A stretch of DNA of 64,000 nt from Acidobacteriota bacterium (lineage in GTDB: Bacteria > Acidobacteriota > Terriglobia > Terriglobales > Acidobacteriaceae), in contig JANYDG010000095.1 in NCBI GenBank assembly GCA_025359885.1, positions 43,539 through 107,538 of the forward strand, in the 5' to 3' direction. Positions 11,011 to 22,805 of the stretch are shown here, piece by piece. Within the stretch, counting starts at the first letter, position 1. Every line of letters starts with the position of its first letter. The translations under genes and the position numbers were made by a program. A model generated the notes under the pieces. That model saw only the letters and a list, made by a program, of their open reading frames with translations, had not been told where the DNA came from and did no database searches.

Positions 11011-11829
11011 TCACTTCGCCCACCCGGCGGTCACGTTTTCATGGTCGCCGGGCAGCTCAGGCGTAGCCGCAAGCAGTTGTCGCGTGTAGCCTTCCTGAGG
11101 ATGCTCGCAAAGCGCCTCCGCCTCGCCAATCTCTACCAGCCGTCCCTTTTCCATCACCGCAATGCGAGTGGAGAGATACCGCACCAGCGGCATCGAGTGG
11201 CTGATGAAGAGGTAGGTCAGACCGTGCTCCCGCTGCAAATGACGAAGCAGATTGATGATCTGCGCGCCAACGCTCACGTCAAGCGCCGAAACCGGTTCGT
11301 CCAGCACCAGGAACTGCGGCCGCAAGGCGAGCGCGCGGGCAATATTGATGCGCTGCTTTTGCCCCCCGCTAAACTCATGCGGATAACGCTCCAACGCGGA
11401 CTCATCCAGCCCCACCGAAACAAGCAGAGCGCGGGCAGCCGCCTTGAGCGCGGGGATCCTTGTATCAATGCCTGCTGCTTTGCCGTGGATGACCAACGGT
11501 TCGGTGATGATTTCCAGCACGCGCATGCGCGGATTGAGAGCCGCTGCGGGGTCTTGAAAGACCGGCTGCATCTGCCGCCGCAAACTCTGCGTCCGGCTCC
11601 CGCCAACTTCAACGCCAGCGACGCGAATCACACCGCTGGTGGGTTCGACGAGGCCGAGAATCATCCGCGCCACAGTGCTTTTGCCGGAGCCGGATTCGCC
11701 GACCAGACCAAGGGTTTCACCCTCGGCGATTTGGAAGCTGACATCCCGGACGACAAATTGGTCTTCTGCCCGCAACCCCGCTCGGCGCGGGTAGTTCTTG
11801 CTCACGGCTTCAACTTCGACGAGCGCCAT
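11011..11829 (-). CDS. Oligopeptide-type ABC transporter ATP-binding protein
   Basis: A 272-residue ATPase of the OppF/DppF group: Walker A GESGSGKST, a Q-loop region QPVFQDPAAALNPRMRV, signature SGGQKQRINIARAL, and Walker B FLVLDEPVSALDVS followed by the family-typical LLRHLQREHGLTYLFISH. The ~40 residues after the H-loop are the OppF-like C-terminal extension. No permease, binding protein or second ATPase gene is adjacent, so it must partner with proteins encoded elsewhere. It starts 17 bases after the amidase stop and is probably co-transcribed with it. Confidence 0.9.
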   Translation of the reverse strand: MALVEVEAVSKNYPRRAGLRAEDQFVVRDVSFQIAEGETLGLVGESGSGKSTVARMILGLVEPTSGVIRVAGVEVGGSRTQSLRRQMQPVFQDPAAALNPRMRVLEIITEPLVIHGKAAGIDTRIPALKAAARALLVSVGLDESALERYPHEFSGGQKQRINIARALALRPQFLVLDEPVSALDVSVGAQIINLLRHLQREHGLTYLFISHSMPLVRYLSTRIAVMEKGRLVEIGEAEALCEHPQEGYTRQLLAATPELPGDHENVTAGWAK

Positions 11830-11846
11830 GCTCTCATGCTAATCGC

Positions 11847-13739
11847 TCAATCCAGTTTAGGATGCAGCTTGTGGAAGCCGGTCGCCTCCTGGTAGGCCCG
11901 TGCGAAGGAGCAGAGCCGAGCGTCCTGGAAGTGTCCCGCGAGAAAGGTAAGGCTTACTGGCGTTCCCGGCCCGCCAATATCGTCATTATTGCCGTCGTCG
12001 ATCTTTGGCGGCCTCGGCGCGTCTGCTCCGCGAAGCCCGTTGGGCAGGATGAGCGCTGGATGCCCGGTCAGGTTTGTCGCGGTGAGTTGATCGCCAAACG
12101 TCGGTGTCACGATAATGTCCACTTGCTCAAAGACTTTGGAAAGCTCGCGGATAGCCAGAGTCCGCGCCCGGTTGGCCTGGATGTACTCGACCGCCGGATA
12201 GAAGCGGGCGATGCGAAAGGAGTTGGGCCAGTCCTCTTCGCCTTGCTCGGTGAGCAGCTTGTCGCGGCCTGAGATGGTCAAGTCATCAAAGGCGGCAGCC
12301 GCCTCGGCAGTCAGCAGCGGCGTCATCGCTCCATAGGGCAGTTTGGGCAGCTCGACGGGAATGAGCGACATGCCCATTCCACGCAGCTTGTCCAGCGCGG
12401 CAGCTTCGTATTGCTGATCGTAGACCCGCCGCGCATTGGCTGCCGCGCGCTCCGCATTGCGGATTTCGCGCTGCTTCTTCTCTTCTGCAGACTCGCCTGC
12501 CTTTGCGTCGTCAGCCTTGAAGGGCTTGATGGGGTCAAACTCGCTTTTGAAGTACCCCACCCTCAGCTTCTTCCAATCGTATTGCGCGTCCCAATTGAAG
12601 GACGCTTCGCGCGTCGCCTGGTCCTGCCCATCCGGCCCATGGATCGCGTTCAGAACGATGGCGCAGTCCTCAACAGCTCGGCAGATGGGGCCCAGCTTAT
12701 CCATCGTCCAGCTCAGCGCCATGGCTCCGGTGCGAGGCACAAAGCCAAAAGTTGGCCTGAGTCCCGTATCGCCGCAGCGCGTCGAGGGCGAGGAAATCGA
12801 TCCCAGCGTCTCCGAGCCAATCGCAAAGGCCACGCAGCCGGCCGCCACGGCGCTCGCTGAGCCGGCCGAAGATCCGCTTGAGCCCTGGTTGGGATTCCAT
12901 GGATTGCGCGTCCTTCCGCCGAACCATTTGTCGCCCATCGCGAGCGCGCCCAAGGTGAACTTGGCCACCAGCACGGCTCCCGCAGCGTCGAGCCGCTCGA
13001 CGACGACGGCATCTTCTTCAAACTGTTGATGCTCAAAGCCGCCCGCGCCCCACGTAGTCGGATAACCCTTGACTGCCAACAAATCCTTCGCGCCCCAGGG
13101 AATGCCGTGCAGAGGGCCACGATATTTGCCCGCCGCAATCTCAGCGTCTGCAGCCCTGGCCTGCGCCAGCGCGCGCTCCTCGGTCAGGTTCACTACAAAA
13201 TGCAGCTTCGCGTCGTAGCGCTTGAGCCGCGCCAGGTACATCTGCGTCAGGGCGAGGGAAGTGACCTTGCGGGTGCGGACGAGTTCCGCCAGTTCGCGAA
13301 CCGGGAGGAAAGCAAAGCTTTCGATCTTCGTTTCGGTCCAAGCTTCGACTACCATCGGCTCGCTCAATCGCATATCTTGTCGAGCAGTCTCAACCCTGGC
13401 TCCCGGCGGCAGGGGATTGAAGACATACGCCGGAGCAATGCTGTTGGGCAGTTTGAGTGCACGAATCTCCGCATAGGAATCGCGCTGATAGCCAATGCCC
13501 CCCAGCATCATCTTCTTCTGCTCCGCGGTCAGCGTGATTCCAGCAAGCACCGCCGCCTGGTCCAGCAGCTCTGGCGTGATTTTCGCTGGCTCGGGAGCCT
13601 TGCCGGATTCCTTGCTCGACTCGGCTGTTTGTGCCTGTGCGGCCTGCGTCGTCAATGTGTACAGCACGCCGGGCAGCAGCGTAGACGCTACCCCGGCCCG
13701 GCTGCACGCAGCCAGAAATTCTCTACGGTCCAAAGTCAT
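11847..13739 (-). CDS. Tat-exported amidase of the amidase-signature family
   Basis: A 630-residue enzyme with a twin-arginine signal (DRREFLAACSRAGVAS, then a hydrophobic stretch ending AAQAQ). The amidase-signature core includes Lys218 (HGIPWGAKDLL), the Gly/Ser loop GSSGSSAGSASAVAAG with the cis-Ser near 290, and nucleophile Ser314 (GSETLGSISSP), completing the Ser-cisSer-Lys triad. It should hydrolyse amides in the periplasm; the substrate is unknown. Two inserts are unusual: an Asp/Glu/Lys-rich stretch after FKADDAKAGESAEEKK and ~130 residues before the core. The peptide-type ABC ATPase downstream hints that its products or substrates are peptides or amides. Confidence 0.88.
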   Translation of the reverse strand: MTLDRREFLAACSRAGVASTLLPGVLYTLTTQAAQAQTAESSKESGKAPEPAKITPELLDQAAVLAGITLTAEQKKMMLGGIGYQRDSYAEIRALKLPNSIAPAYVFNPLPPGARVETARQDMRLSEPMVVEAWTETKIESFAFLPVRELAELVRTRKVTSLALTQMYLARLKRYDAKLHFVVNLTEERALAQARAADAEIAAGKYRGPLHGIPWGAKDLLAVKGYPTTWGAGGFEHQQFEEDAVVVERLDAAGAVLVAKFTLGALAMGDKWFGGRTRNPWNPNQGSSGSSAGSASAVAAGCVAFAIGSETLGSISSPSTRCGDTGLRPTFGFVPRTGAMALSWTMDKLGPICRAVEDCAIVLNAIHGPDGQDQATREASFNWDAQYDWKKLRVGYFKSEFDPIKPFKADDAKAGESAEEKKQREIRNAERAAANARRVYDQQYEAAALDKLRGMGMSLIPVELPKLPYGAMTPLLTAEAAAAFDDLTISGRDKLLTEQGEEDWPNSFRIARFYPAVEYIQANRARTLAIRELSKVFEQVDIIVTPTFGDQLTATNLTGHPALILPNGLRGADAPRPPKIDDGNNDDIGGPGTPVSLTFLAGHFQDARLCSFARAYQEATGFHKLHPKLD

Positions 13740-13805
13740 TGCGGAAGGCCCTCGTTCCAGTCAGGTTCAAGCGAAGTAGTCTTTTACGCAAACTACCGGG
13801 CCGCT

Positions 13806-13850
13806 CCCCATGAAAGCAAGGGGTATTCCGTAGCGGCTTTAATCCCGCTG
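13806..13850. repeat. REP-like double palindrome
   Basis: Two short palindromes lie side by side between the amidase and fucosidase genes: CCCC ... GGGG (13806-13823) and AGCGG ... CCGCT (13832-13849). On the minus strand the second reads GCGGGATTAAAGCCGC. Its TAAAGCC core resembles the REP palindromes flanking the RAYT gene at 47.6-48.2 kb. Confidence 0.4.
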
Positions 13851-13870
13851 CACATTGGCTGGGGTATTGC

Positions 13871-15532
13871 CTACCGCGTCGCAATCCTCAGTACGTAGGC
13901 GTACTTGCAGGGTGCCGTGGGGGGCAGCTTTACGTTCAGCGCTTCGGGGGTCTGCAGCCAGGTCAGCTTTTCGCTGGAACCGACCAGCTCAATCGAATCA
14001 ATGACCAGCCCCTTGGCTTCCCGGGCCGTGCCCAGTGCGTGAATGGCGGCAAAGCTGGCCGCCGCGTCCGCAGGGCAGCCCATGCCGATCGCGTAAATGA
14101 CTTTGCCCTTGGCCGTGAAGCGGAAGTCTTCAGTGGTGTAGGGCTTGGTGTCCTGGTCGTGGAATGCACCTTCAATGACCTTGGTTGGCCCTTCGCCGTA
14201 TACCTTCCATGGCGTCGTGGCATAAATGGATTCGCCATTCGCTTTAAGCCAGACGCCCATCTCCTTGAGCGTCGCGACGATCGGGTCGGGAATTGTCCCA
14301 TCCGGCTTTGGCCCGATGTTCAGCAGCAGGTTGCCGTTTTTGCTGACGATATCAATCAGCTGGTGCACCAGAAACTCCGGCGGCTGATACTGGTCGTTCT
14401 CAATGTATCCCCAGGAAAGCTTGCTGATGGATGTATCGGTCTGCCAATGGTCGGGTTCGATTACGGCCAGTTGCCCGCGCTCAAAGTCGCGCACGCCTGA
14501 CTTCCAATCCATCGAATAGTCTTTAAAATTGACGACGCCGGTGTAGCCGTGGGCGACGGCGAAGTTGTAATAGAAGGCGTCAAACTCCTGAACCCGTGAG
14601 CGGAAATTTGGCTGGCCAATCCACCAGTCGTAATAAACGATCTCTGGCTTGTACTTCTCGACAAGCTCGGTGGCCCGCGCCAGCCAGTCCGCGGTCCATG
14701 CGGGATTCACGTAGGTCCAGTCGTTCACCATCGTATTGCCATTGGCCCCTTGCAGCCAGGCATGCGCGGGGCCGTAGAGTGAGGCGTACTTCGGATCATT
14801 CACGTCGGACCTGATGGTGCGGCCGCCATCGAAGAAGAAATTGTGCTCGGCGCGGTGCGACGACAGCCCAAAGTGCAGCCCCTCGGCGCGGACAGCCTTT
14901 GCGAGGTCGCCAACCACGTCCCGCTTTGGCCCCATCTTGACGGCGGTCCAGTCTGACAGGCCCGAGTCATACATTGAAAAGCCATCGTGATGCTCGGCTA
15001 CCGGTACGACATACATTGCGCCGGCCTCTTTGAAGAGTGCTGCCCAGGCAGCCGGGTCCCACCTTTCGGCTTTGAACTTGGGGATTAAATCCTTGTAGCC
15101 AAGCGCGTCTTTTTGAGCCGGGTCGGTGGAGGCAAAGTGAGCCTGGAAGTTCTTGTACGCGCCCTCTTCCGGCTTGTACATGTTGCGCGGATACCATTCG
15201 TTCTCTGCACCCGGCACCGAATACACGCCCCAGTGGATGAAGATGCCGAATTTTGCATCCTTGTACCACTGCGGCTGCTGGTACTTGCGCAGGCTCTCCC
15301 CGTCTGGCCGGAAGGGGCCGTCGTTGGCCTGGCGTTCGGCTTCCTTGACGAGGGCAGCGCGCTGGGTGTCGTATTTGGCGACAGATTTCTGCCATTCCAG
15401 GTCAATCTGGTCGGCCGACTTGGTGTCGTGTGTCGGCGCAAGCGGGTCGTTGACGGCGGGTGCCGTTTGGGCAGAAAGATGGGGCGCAGCCAACAGCAAA
15501 ACTAAAGTGGCGAAACCGGGAAGATTCTTCAT
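13871..15532 (-). CDS. Secreted alpha-L-fucosidase, GH29
   Basis: A 553-residue protein with a signal peptide (MKNLPGFATLVLLLAAPHLSAQ). The GH29 barrel is clear: FGIFIHWGVYSVPG near residue 95, AEHHDGFSMYDS near 180, SSHRAEHNFF, and KPEIVYYDWW, where Asp302 is the expected nucleophile. LLLNIGPKPDGTIP is the typical end of the barrel. The C-terminal domain is a beta-sandwich. It removes terminal fucose from plant or microbial polysaccharides outside the cytoplasm. It is a single-gene unit with no transporter nearby. An internal 50-residue N-terminal region rich in Lys and Gln precedes the barrel. Confidence 0.92.
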   Translation of the reverse strand: MKNLPGFATLVLLLAAPHLSAQTAPAVNDPLAPTHDTKSADQIDLEWQKSVAKYDTQRAALVKEAERQANDGPFRPDGESLRKYQQPQWYKDAKFGIFIHWGVYSVPGAENEWYPRNMYKPEEGAYKNFQAHFASTDPAQKDALGYKDLIPKFKAERWDPAAWAALFKEAGAMYVVPVAEHHDGFSMYDSGLSDWTAVKMGPKRDVVGDLAKAVRAEGLHFGLSSHRAEHNFFFDGGRTIRSDVNDPKYASLYGPAHAWLQGANGNTMVNDWTYVNPAWTADWLARATELVEKYKPEIVYYDWWIGQPNFRSRVQEFDAFYYNFAVAHGYTGVVNFKDYSMDWKSGVRDFERGQLAVIEPDHWQTDTSISKLSWGYIENDQYQPPEFLVHQLIDIVSKNGNLLLNIGPKPDGTIPDPIVATLKEMGVWLKANGESIYATTPWKVYGEGPTKVIEGAFHDQDTKPYTTEDFRFTAKGKVIYAIGMGCPADAAASFAAIHALGTAREAKGLVIDSIELVGSSEKLTWLQTPEALNVKLPPTAPCKYAYVLRIATR

Positions 15533-15648
15533 AGCCCCGAATCGTAAACTGATTTACTCAGCTTCTGCAAACGCTTTCACGATGGTATCGCTGACATTGC
15601 GCAAATCTCATTCAATATCCTTCAACATCGATTGCCGCACGGCAAAAA

Positions 15649-15675
15649 GGGCTGATTCCCTATAAGAATCAGCCC
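15649..15675 (-). terminator. Rho-independent terminator of gyrB
   Basis: GGGCTGATTC at 15649-15658 pairs perfectly over ten bases with GAATCAGCCC at 15666-15675. On the minus strand the hairpin is followed by TTTTTG, 26 bases after the gyrB stop codon. Confidence 0.85.
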
Positions 15676-15700
15676 AACAATCCCTTCTCCATGTCATGTT

Positions 15701-18799
<3,099 letters not shown>

Positions 18800-18976
18800 A
18801 TGAAACTCACGTTACGACTGTCCGCCTTCATCCTGATCGTTTCCGCAACGATCGTTGGCAACTCATTTCCCAAGGCAACCACGGTTTCTTCTGTCTCGTC
18901 GAGCAATGTTCCAGGACCCCTGCCGACCTGCAATCCGTTTACTCAGCGTTGCCCTCCTATTCGGAAAGGGCAGTAG
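18800..18976 (+). CDS. Short secreted peptide with one Cys pair
   Basis: A 58-residue product starting MKLTLRLSAFILIVSATIVG, a clear signal peptide, followed by a Ser/Val/Thr-rich segment and the tail CNPFTQRCPPIRKGQ. Cleavage would leave a ~30-residue peptide with two cysteines able to form a small loop. GAGGAA at 18785-18790 lies nine bases before this ATG, so I chose it over the in-frame ATG at 18776. I do not recognise the family. It precedes, with a separate promoter between, a seven-helix membrane protein. Confidence 0.55.
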   Translation: MKLTLRLSAFILIVSATIVGNSFPKATTVSSVSSSNVPGPLPTCNPFTQRCPPIRKGQ

Positions 18977-18993
18977 GTTGACGAGCCCACCCT

Positions 18994-19009
18994 TAGCACA
19001 AAAGTGCTA
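18994..19009 (+). terminator. Hairpin after the secreted-peptide gene
   Basis: TAGCAC and GTGCTA form a perfect 6-bp stem with an AAAA loop 18 bases after the peptide stop. There is no T-run, so it may be an mRNA-stabilising hairpin rather than a terminator. Confidence 0.35.
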
Positions 19010-19030
19010 GGCGTCGGTTACTGAATTGAT

Positions 19031-19059
19031 TTGGTTCCGAGTCGGAAACGCGCTATTCT
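19031..19059 (+). promoter_or_regulatory. Candidate sigma-70-type promoter of the seven-helix protein gene
   Basis: TTGGTT (19031-19036) and TATTCT (19054-19059) are separated by 17 bases and end 36 bases before the start codon. Each differs from consensus at one or two positions. Confidence 0.45.
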
Positions 19060-19095
19060 ATTGGAACTCTTCTTAGAGTGCCCCGGAGCGGCTGC

Positions 19096-19968
19096 ATGGA
19101 CTCGTCCCTCATTCAAGCGACGACCGTTAATCTCGACGCGCTGCTGTCGCTTGTTCTGTTCGCGGTTTTTTTCCGGCCAAGCTTGCGCAAGAACTTCCCG
19201 TGGATGTTCCGATACCTTTCCGTGCGTGCAATTACCGGGGTAATCGTCGTTTTTCTGCTATCTGGACCGGAAATTGCCAGTCCAACCACATACGACAAGA
19301 TCCACTTTGTGGTTTATTGGGCCAGCTACCTGGTGACAGCAGTTCTGCTTTTCCTTAGTTGCCTCGACGTGTACAAGCAGGCCATGGCTCCTCTGCCGGG
19401 TCTCGTCCGGATGGGGACCACAATCTTCCGATGGGCCGCGCTGGCCTCCATCCTGGTAACGGCAACCACGTTCACCTCGGTCACAGTGGGCCCTGACATG
19501 CTGGTAGGAATCGGCATCCAGCTGATGCGATGCGTTGGCACCGCGGAACTGTGCCTGCTGGCCTTCCTGCTGCTGAGCATGAAAGCGATCGGCCTGTCGC
19601 CTCGGAGCCGTCCTTTCGGCCTGGCACTCGGCATGGGAACGATGGCGGCCGCAGATTGTGTCCAGTCGATCGTCGCCACAATGCATGTGACCATAAACCC
19701 GACCCTTGACGCAGCGTTTGAATGGGTCTCGATTTTGGCGCTCGGTTTGTGGACTGTGTATGTCGCGCTGCCCGAGCAAGTTCGCAAGCCGGTGACGTTG
19801 CCTGTAAATTCGGCCATCTATAAGTGGGACCAGATCGCCTCAGCCCTCGGACACAAGGGTACGCAGGTGGCTCTCGAGCCAGCTCCCAGCTTCTTCCTGG
19901 TGGATGTCGAAAAGGTGGTCGAGCGCGCTTTCGTGCGAACCCTCAAGGGCAAAGAGTCTGAGTCCTAA
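19096..19968 (+). CDS. Seven-helix integral membrane protein of unknown function
   Basis: A 290-residue protein with about seven hydrophobic segments and a ~65-residue cytoplasmic-type C-terminal tail. Recognisable points are RKNFPWMFRYLSVRA after helix 1, VVYWASYLVTAVL in helix 3, LSCLDVYKQ, SPRSRPFGLALGMG before helix 6 and LGLWTVYVALPEQ in helix 7. The protein at 39936-40796 shares this order of features, so the two look like distant relatives. GGAG seven bases before ATG 19096 favours this start over GTG 19078. I do not recognise a named family. A bidirectional terminator follows. Confidence 0.75.
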   Translation: MDSSLIQATTVNLDALLSLVLFAVFFRPSLRKNFPWMFRYLSVRAITGVIVVFLLSGPEIASPTTYDKIHFVVYWASYLVTAVLLFLSCLDVYKQAMAPLPGLVRMGTTIFRWAALASILVTATTFTSVTVGPDMLVGIGIQLMRCVGTAELCLLAFLLLSMKAIGLSPRSRPFGLALGMGTMAAADCVQSIVATMHVTINPTLDAAFEWVSILALGLWTVYVALPEQVRKPVTLPVNSAIYKWDQIASALGHKGTQVALEPAPSFFLVDVEKVVERAFVRTLKGKESES

Positions 19969-20010
19969 GGACTCCCCGTCGCAACTCTTCCCGAATTCGA
20001 AAACACAAAA

Positions 20011-20039
20011 AAGGCCGACCCCTAGGGGGTCGGCCTTTT
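20011..20039. terminator. Bidirectional terminator between the seven-helix gene and rpmA
   Basis: AAGGCCGACCCC and GGGGTCGGCCTT form a perfect long GC-rich stem with a two-base centre, flanked by an A-run on the left and T-run on the right. It serves the convergent rpmA (T6 on the minus strand) and the plus-strand gene (T4). Confidence 0.9.
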
Positions 20040-20063
20040 CCCTCTCGCTGAATCGAAGCGAAC

Positions 20064-20327
20064 TTAGACGACTGCGAGCGGCTCGACGAATGCGAAACGC
20101 CCTTTGTTGCCACGATCGCGAAACTGGACTGTGCCGCTGATCTTCGCGAACAGGGTGTCGTCCTTGCCGATGCCGACGTTCAGGCCCGGCTTGATCGGTG
20201 TCCCACGCTGCCGAACGATGATGGTACCGCCGGTTACCACTTGGCCGCCAAAAGCCTTGACGCCCAGTCGCTGAGCATTGGAGTCGCGTCCGTTTGTTGA
20301 ACTACCGCCACCTTTTTTATGTGCCAT
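20064..20327 (-). CDS. rpmA: Large ribosomal subunit protein bL27
   Basis: An 87-residue bL27 with the typical start [24 protein letters not shown] and the conserved [11 protein letters not shown] and [16 protein letters not shown] segments. It sits at the peptidyl-transferase centre of the 50S subunit. No cleavable N-terminal extension of the Firmicutes kind is present. It is the second gene of the rplU-rpmA operon, 80 bases after rplU, and is followed by a strong terminator. Confidence 0.97.
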   Translation of the reverse strand: MAHKKGGGSSTNGRDSNAQRLGVKAFGGQVVTGGTIIVRQRGTPIKPGLNVGIGKDDTLFAKISGTVQFRDRGNKGRFAFVEPLAVV

Positions 20328-20407
20328 TACAAAAATCCTTTCGAAACCTGAAGGTCAAAATCGAGGGCTATTGCCCGTAGTCAGGGAAGCGTCTTCGTCC
20401 TGGGAGC

Positions 20408-20743
20408 TTAAACCGCCGCGCTCACCGCGACGCCATCCACTTCGATCGACTTGATGCGGACTTCGGTATACGACTGCCGATGTCCCTGCAACTTCTTGTA
20501 CTGCTTCTTCCGCTTCAAGTGGAAGACCAGAATCTTGGCGTGACGGCCTTCACTTACGACTTCAGCGGTCACTTTGGCGCTGCCTGGCTTCACGATCGTT
20601 CCGGGCTCGCCGGAAACTGCCAGCACATCAGAAAACTCGACCGTCTGGGTCTCGCCCTCGGGCAACTCAACCTTTTCAATCTTCACGACATCGCCTGGGG
20701 CGACCCGGTATTGCTTGCCACCGGTACGAATTACTGCGTACAT
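20408..20743 (-). CDS. rplU: Large ribosomal subunit protein bL21
   Basis: A 111-residue bL21 beginning MYAVIRTGGKQYRV, with the conserved FHLKRKKQYKKLQGHRQSYTEV segment near the C-terminus. It binds 23S rRNA in the 50S subunit. It opens the rplU-rpmA pair, with GGAGG six bases before the ATG. The 254-base upstream region is shared with the divergent MFS gene. Confidence 0.97.
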   Translation of the reverse strand: MYAVIRTGGKQYRVAPGDVVKIEKVELPEGETQTVEFSDVLAVSGEPGTIVKPGSAKVTAEVVSEGRHAKILVFHLKRKKQYKKLQGHRQSYTEVRIKSIEVDGVAVSAAV

Positions 20744-20997
20744 AGAACCTCCAGCGCAGCCGCTTGATCCTGCAGCAATCAGGGCGCGCTTCCCTTTATT
20801 CCGATTGAATGGGCAAATACATGCTCACCCGGTCATCACTCAAGTCCGCTTTTAGAAAAAGCCGCAAACGAGCGCCGAACACTAGGCTTCAGGCAGAATC
20901 GCCAAACTAAGGTAGTGTATCGCCTTTCTTTCCTCGGAGTCAATCACCGCTGAGACGTGACCCGGCAGACGCTAAAATATTCGAAAGGAACCGCTCC

Positions 20998-22242
20998 GTG
21001 ACCGCTCAACAAATTCAAGGCAGCGAGGCCGTCGCGCCCCGTGTACCTGTAGTTCCGATGACTGAGGCGACGTTGCTCAGCGTCCTCGGAGCAGTCAGCA
21101 TCTGCCACCTTATCAACGACATGGTACAGTCGCTGCTGCCCTCTATCTACCCAATTCTTAAGGCCTCGTTCCACTTGAACTACGCCCAGATTGGCCTGAT
21201 CACGTTCACCTTTCAAATCACGGCCTCTATCCTGCAGCCTTTCATTGGCCACTTTACCGACCGCCGTCCCATTTCCTGGTCGTTGCCCTTCGGTATGACT
21301 TGCACCCTTATCGGGCTGGTCCTGCTCGCCTACGCACCGACATTTGGCCTGCTGCTTATGGCCGGGTCACTTTTTGGCGTAGGCTCCGCCATCTTTCATC
21401 CCGAGTCTTCCCGCGTCGCCCGCATGGCCTCCGGCGGCAAGCATGGCTTTGCACAGTCCTTCTTTCAGGTTGGAGGCAATACTGGCACGGCCATCGGGCC
21501 ACTGCTGGCCGCCGCCCTCGTCCTGCCCCTAGGCCAGCGCGGAGTGCTCTGGTTCACCCTTTTCGCCCTGCTCGGTATTGCTATCCTCATCTGGGTTGGC
21601 CGCTGGTACAAGCAGCGCATCGACCACCTGCGCACGCGCAAGGCAGCCCGACCCCACGACCCCCTGCCGCGCAAGCAGGTCCTTTTCGCGCTCGGCATTC
21701 TGATGCTTCTGGTCTTCAGCAAGTATTTCTATATCGCCAGCCTGACCAGCTACTACACCTTCTACCTGATCAGCCGCTTTCATCTCTCAGTGGCCAGTTC
21801 ACAATTCCACCTGTTTCTGCTCTTCGGTGCTATCGCGGCTGGAACCCTCATTGGCGGCCCGGTGGGCGATCGGATCGGCCGCAAGCTCGTCATCTGGGTG
21901 TCCATTCTCGGCGCGCTGCCGTTTACCCTGATGCTGCCCTACGCCAATCTTTTCTGGACCAGTGTGCTGAGCGTGCTGATCGGCGTGATCATTGCCTCTG
22001 CGTTCTCGGCAATTCTTGTCTACGCCCAGGAACTGGTGCCTGGCCGTGTCGGGATGATCAGCGGCCTCTTCTTTGGATTTGCCTTCGGCATGGGGGGCAT
22101 CGGCGCAGCCGTGCTGGGGATGCTGGCGGATCACACCAGCATCGACTACGTTTACCACCTCTGCGCCTACCTGCCAGCTCTCGGCCTGCTCACCGGCCTG
22201 CTGCCGAACACTGAGCCGTACCCGCAAAAGCGCCGCCGATAG
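20998..22242 (+). CDS. MFS efflux transporter, fosmidomycin-resistance (Fsr) type
   Basis: A 414-residue major-facilitator protein with 12 hydrophobic segments. CHLINDMVQSLLPSIYPILK in helix 1, GHFTDRRPISWSLPFGM in loop 2-3, FHPESSRVARMASGGKHGFAQSFFQVGGNTG in the 4-5 region and GGPVGDRIGRK in loop 8-9 are typical of Fsr-like drug exporters. The start is GTG with GAAAGGAA upstream. The physiological substrate is unknown; Fsr homologues export fosmidomycin-like compounds. It is divergent from rplU. Confidence 0.88.
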   Translation: MTAQQIQGSEAVAPRVPVVPMTEATLLSVLGAVSICHLINDMVQSLLPSIYPILKASFHLNYAQIGLITFTFQITASILQPFIGHFTDRRPISWSLPFGMTCTLIGLVLLAYAPTFGLLLMAGSLFGVGSAIFHPESSRVARMASGGKHGFAQSFFQVGGNTGTAIGPLLAAALVLPLGQRGVLWFTLFALLGIAILIWVGRWYKQRIDHLRTRKAARPHDPLPRKQVLFALGILMLLVFSKYFYIASLTSYYTFYLISRFHLSVASSQFHLFLLFGAIAAGTLIGGPVGDRIGRKLVIWVSILGALPFTLMLPYANLFWTSVLSVLIGVIIASAFSAILVYAQELVPGRVGMISGLFFGFAFGMGGIGAAVLGMLADHTSIDYVYHLCAYLPALGLLTGLLPNTEPYPQKRRR

Positions 22243-22295
22243 AGCACTTTCATCGAAATTCAAAGCGAACCCGTAAGGTTTGCGGGGGTTGAGCT

Positions 22296-22323
22296 TTGCC
22301 CAAACCTCGTTTCCGGGTATACT
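22296..22323 (+). promoter_or_regulatory. Candidate promoter of rpmB
   Basis: TTGCCC (22296-22301) and TATACT (22318-22323) are spaced by 16 bases. This would leave a ~150-base leader before rpmB. Confidence 0.5.
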
Positions 22324-22485
22324 AAGGCTTCGGCAGCACGTGAATGAGCCGCGTTTTTGTGCGTTGTGGCCAGCTTTTTGAGGGTGTCCAGAGCGCGATA
22401 GACGCTCCGACGCCAAACGAAACGCGTCCTCGACACCGCCCCGATCCCGCTACGGGACAATGTCAAAGGATTTTGGAGCAAAGCA

Positions 22486-22674
22486 ATGGCACAGGTATGC
22501 GATATTTGCGGCAAAGGCCCGCAGTTCGGTAATAACATCTCTCACGCACACAACGTCACCCGGCGTCGTTGGAGCCCCAATCTTCAGGCAGTTCACGCGT
22601 TGATCAACGGAGCAGCCAAGCGGATTCGCGTCTGCACCAACTGCATCAAGAGCGGACGCGTCGCCAAGGCGTAA
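22486..22674 (+). CDS. rpmB: Large ribosomal subunit protein bL28
   Basis: A complete 62-residue bL28: [20 protein letters not shown] at the N-terminus and [10 protein letters not shown] near the C-terminus. The two Cys pairs (C5/C8 and the CTNC pair) make this the zinc-binding (C+) form of bL28. It is a monocistronic unit with its own promoter-like sequence and a following terminator. Confidence 0.96.
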   Translation: MAQVCDICGKGPQFGNNISHAHNVTRRRWSPNLQAVHALINGAAKRIRVCTNCIKSGRVAKA

Positions 22675-22737
22675 TTTGCCTCTCGCTGCCCGACGCCTGA
22701 TTGTCCGAAGCGGCGTCTGACAAATTTCAGAACAGAA

Positions 22738-22780
22738 AAATCCCCCCACACCCGCAATTCTTTGCCGGTGTGGGGGATTT
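22738..22780. terminator. Terminator between convergent rpmB and msrB
   Basis: ATCCCCCCACACCCG and CGGTGTGGGGGAT form a ~13-bp stem with an 11-base loop. On the minus strand the stem is followed by ATTTTT, so it is a good terminator for msrB; on the plus strand it is a weaker one for rpmB. Confidence 0.85.
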
Positions 22781-22805
22781 GCATGTTCGCTTGCTGTTGG
22801 AAAGT

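Noticed and set aside
13740..13870. TPP-riboswitch-like string (TTGAACCTGA ... CTGG) upstream of the amidase on the minus strand
   Set aside because: The CTGAGA core and the P2/P3 pairing of the TPP aptamer are missing, and the gene is not linked to thiamine.
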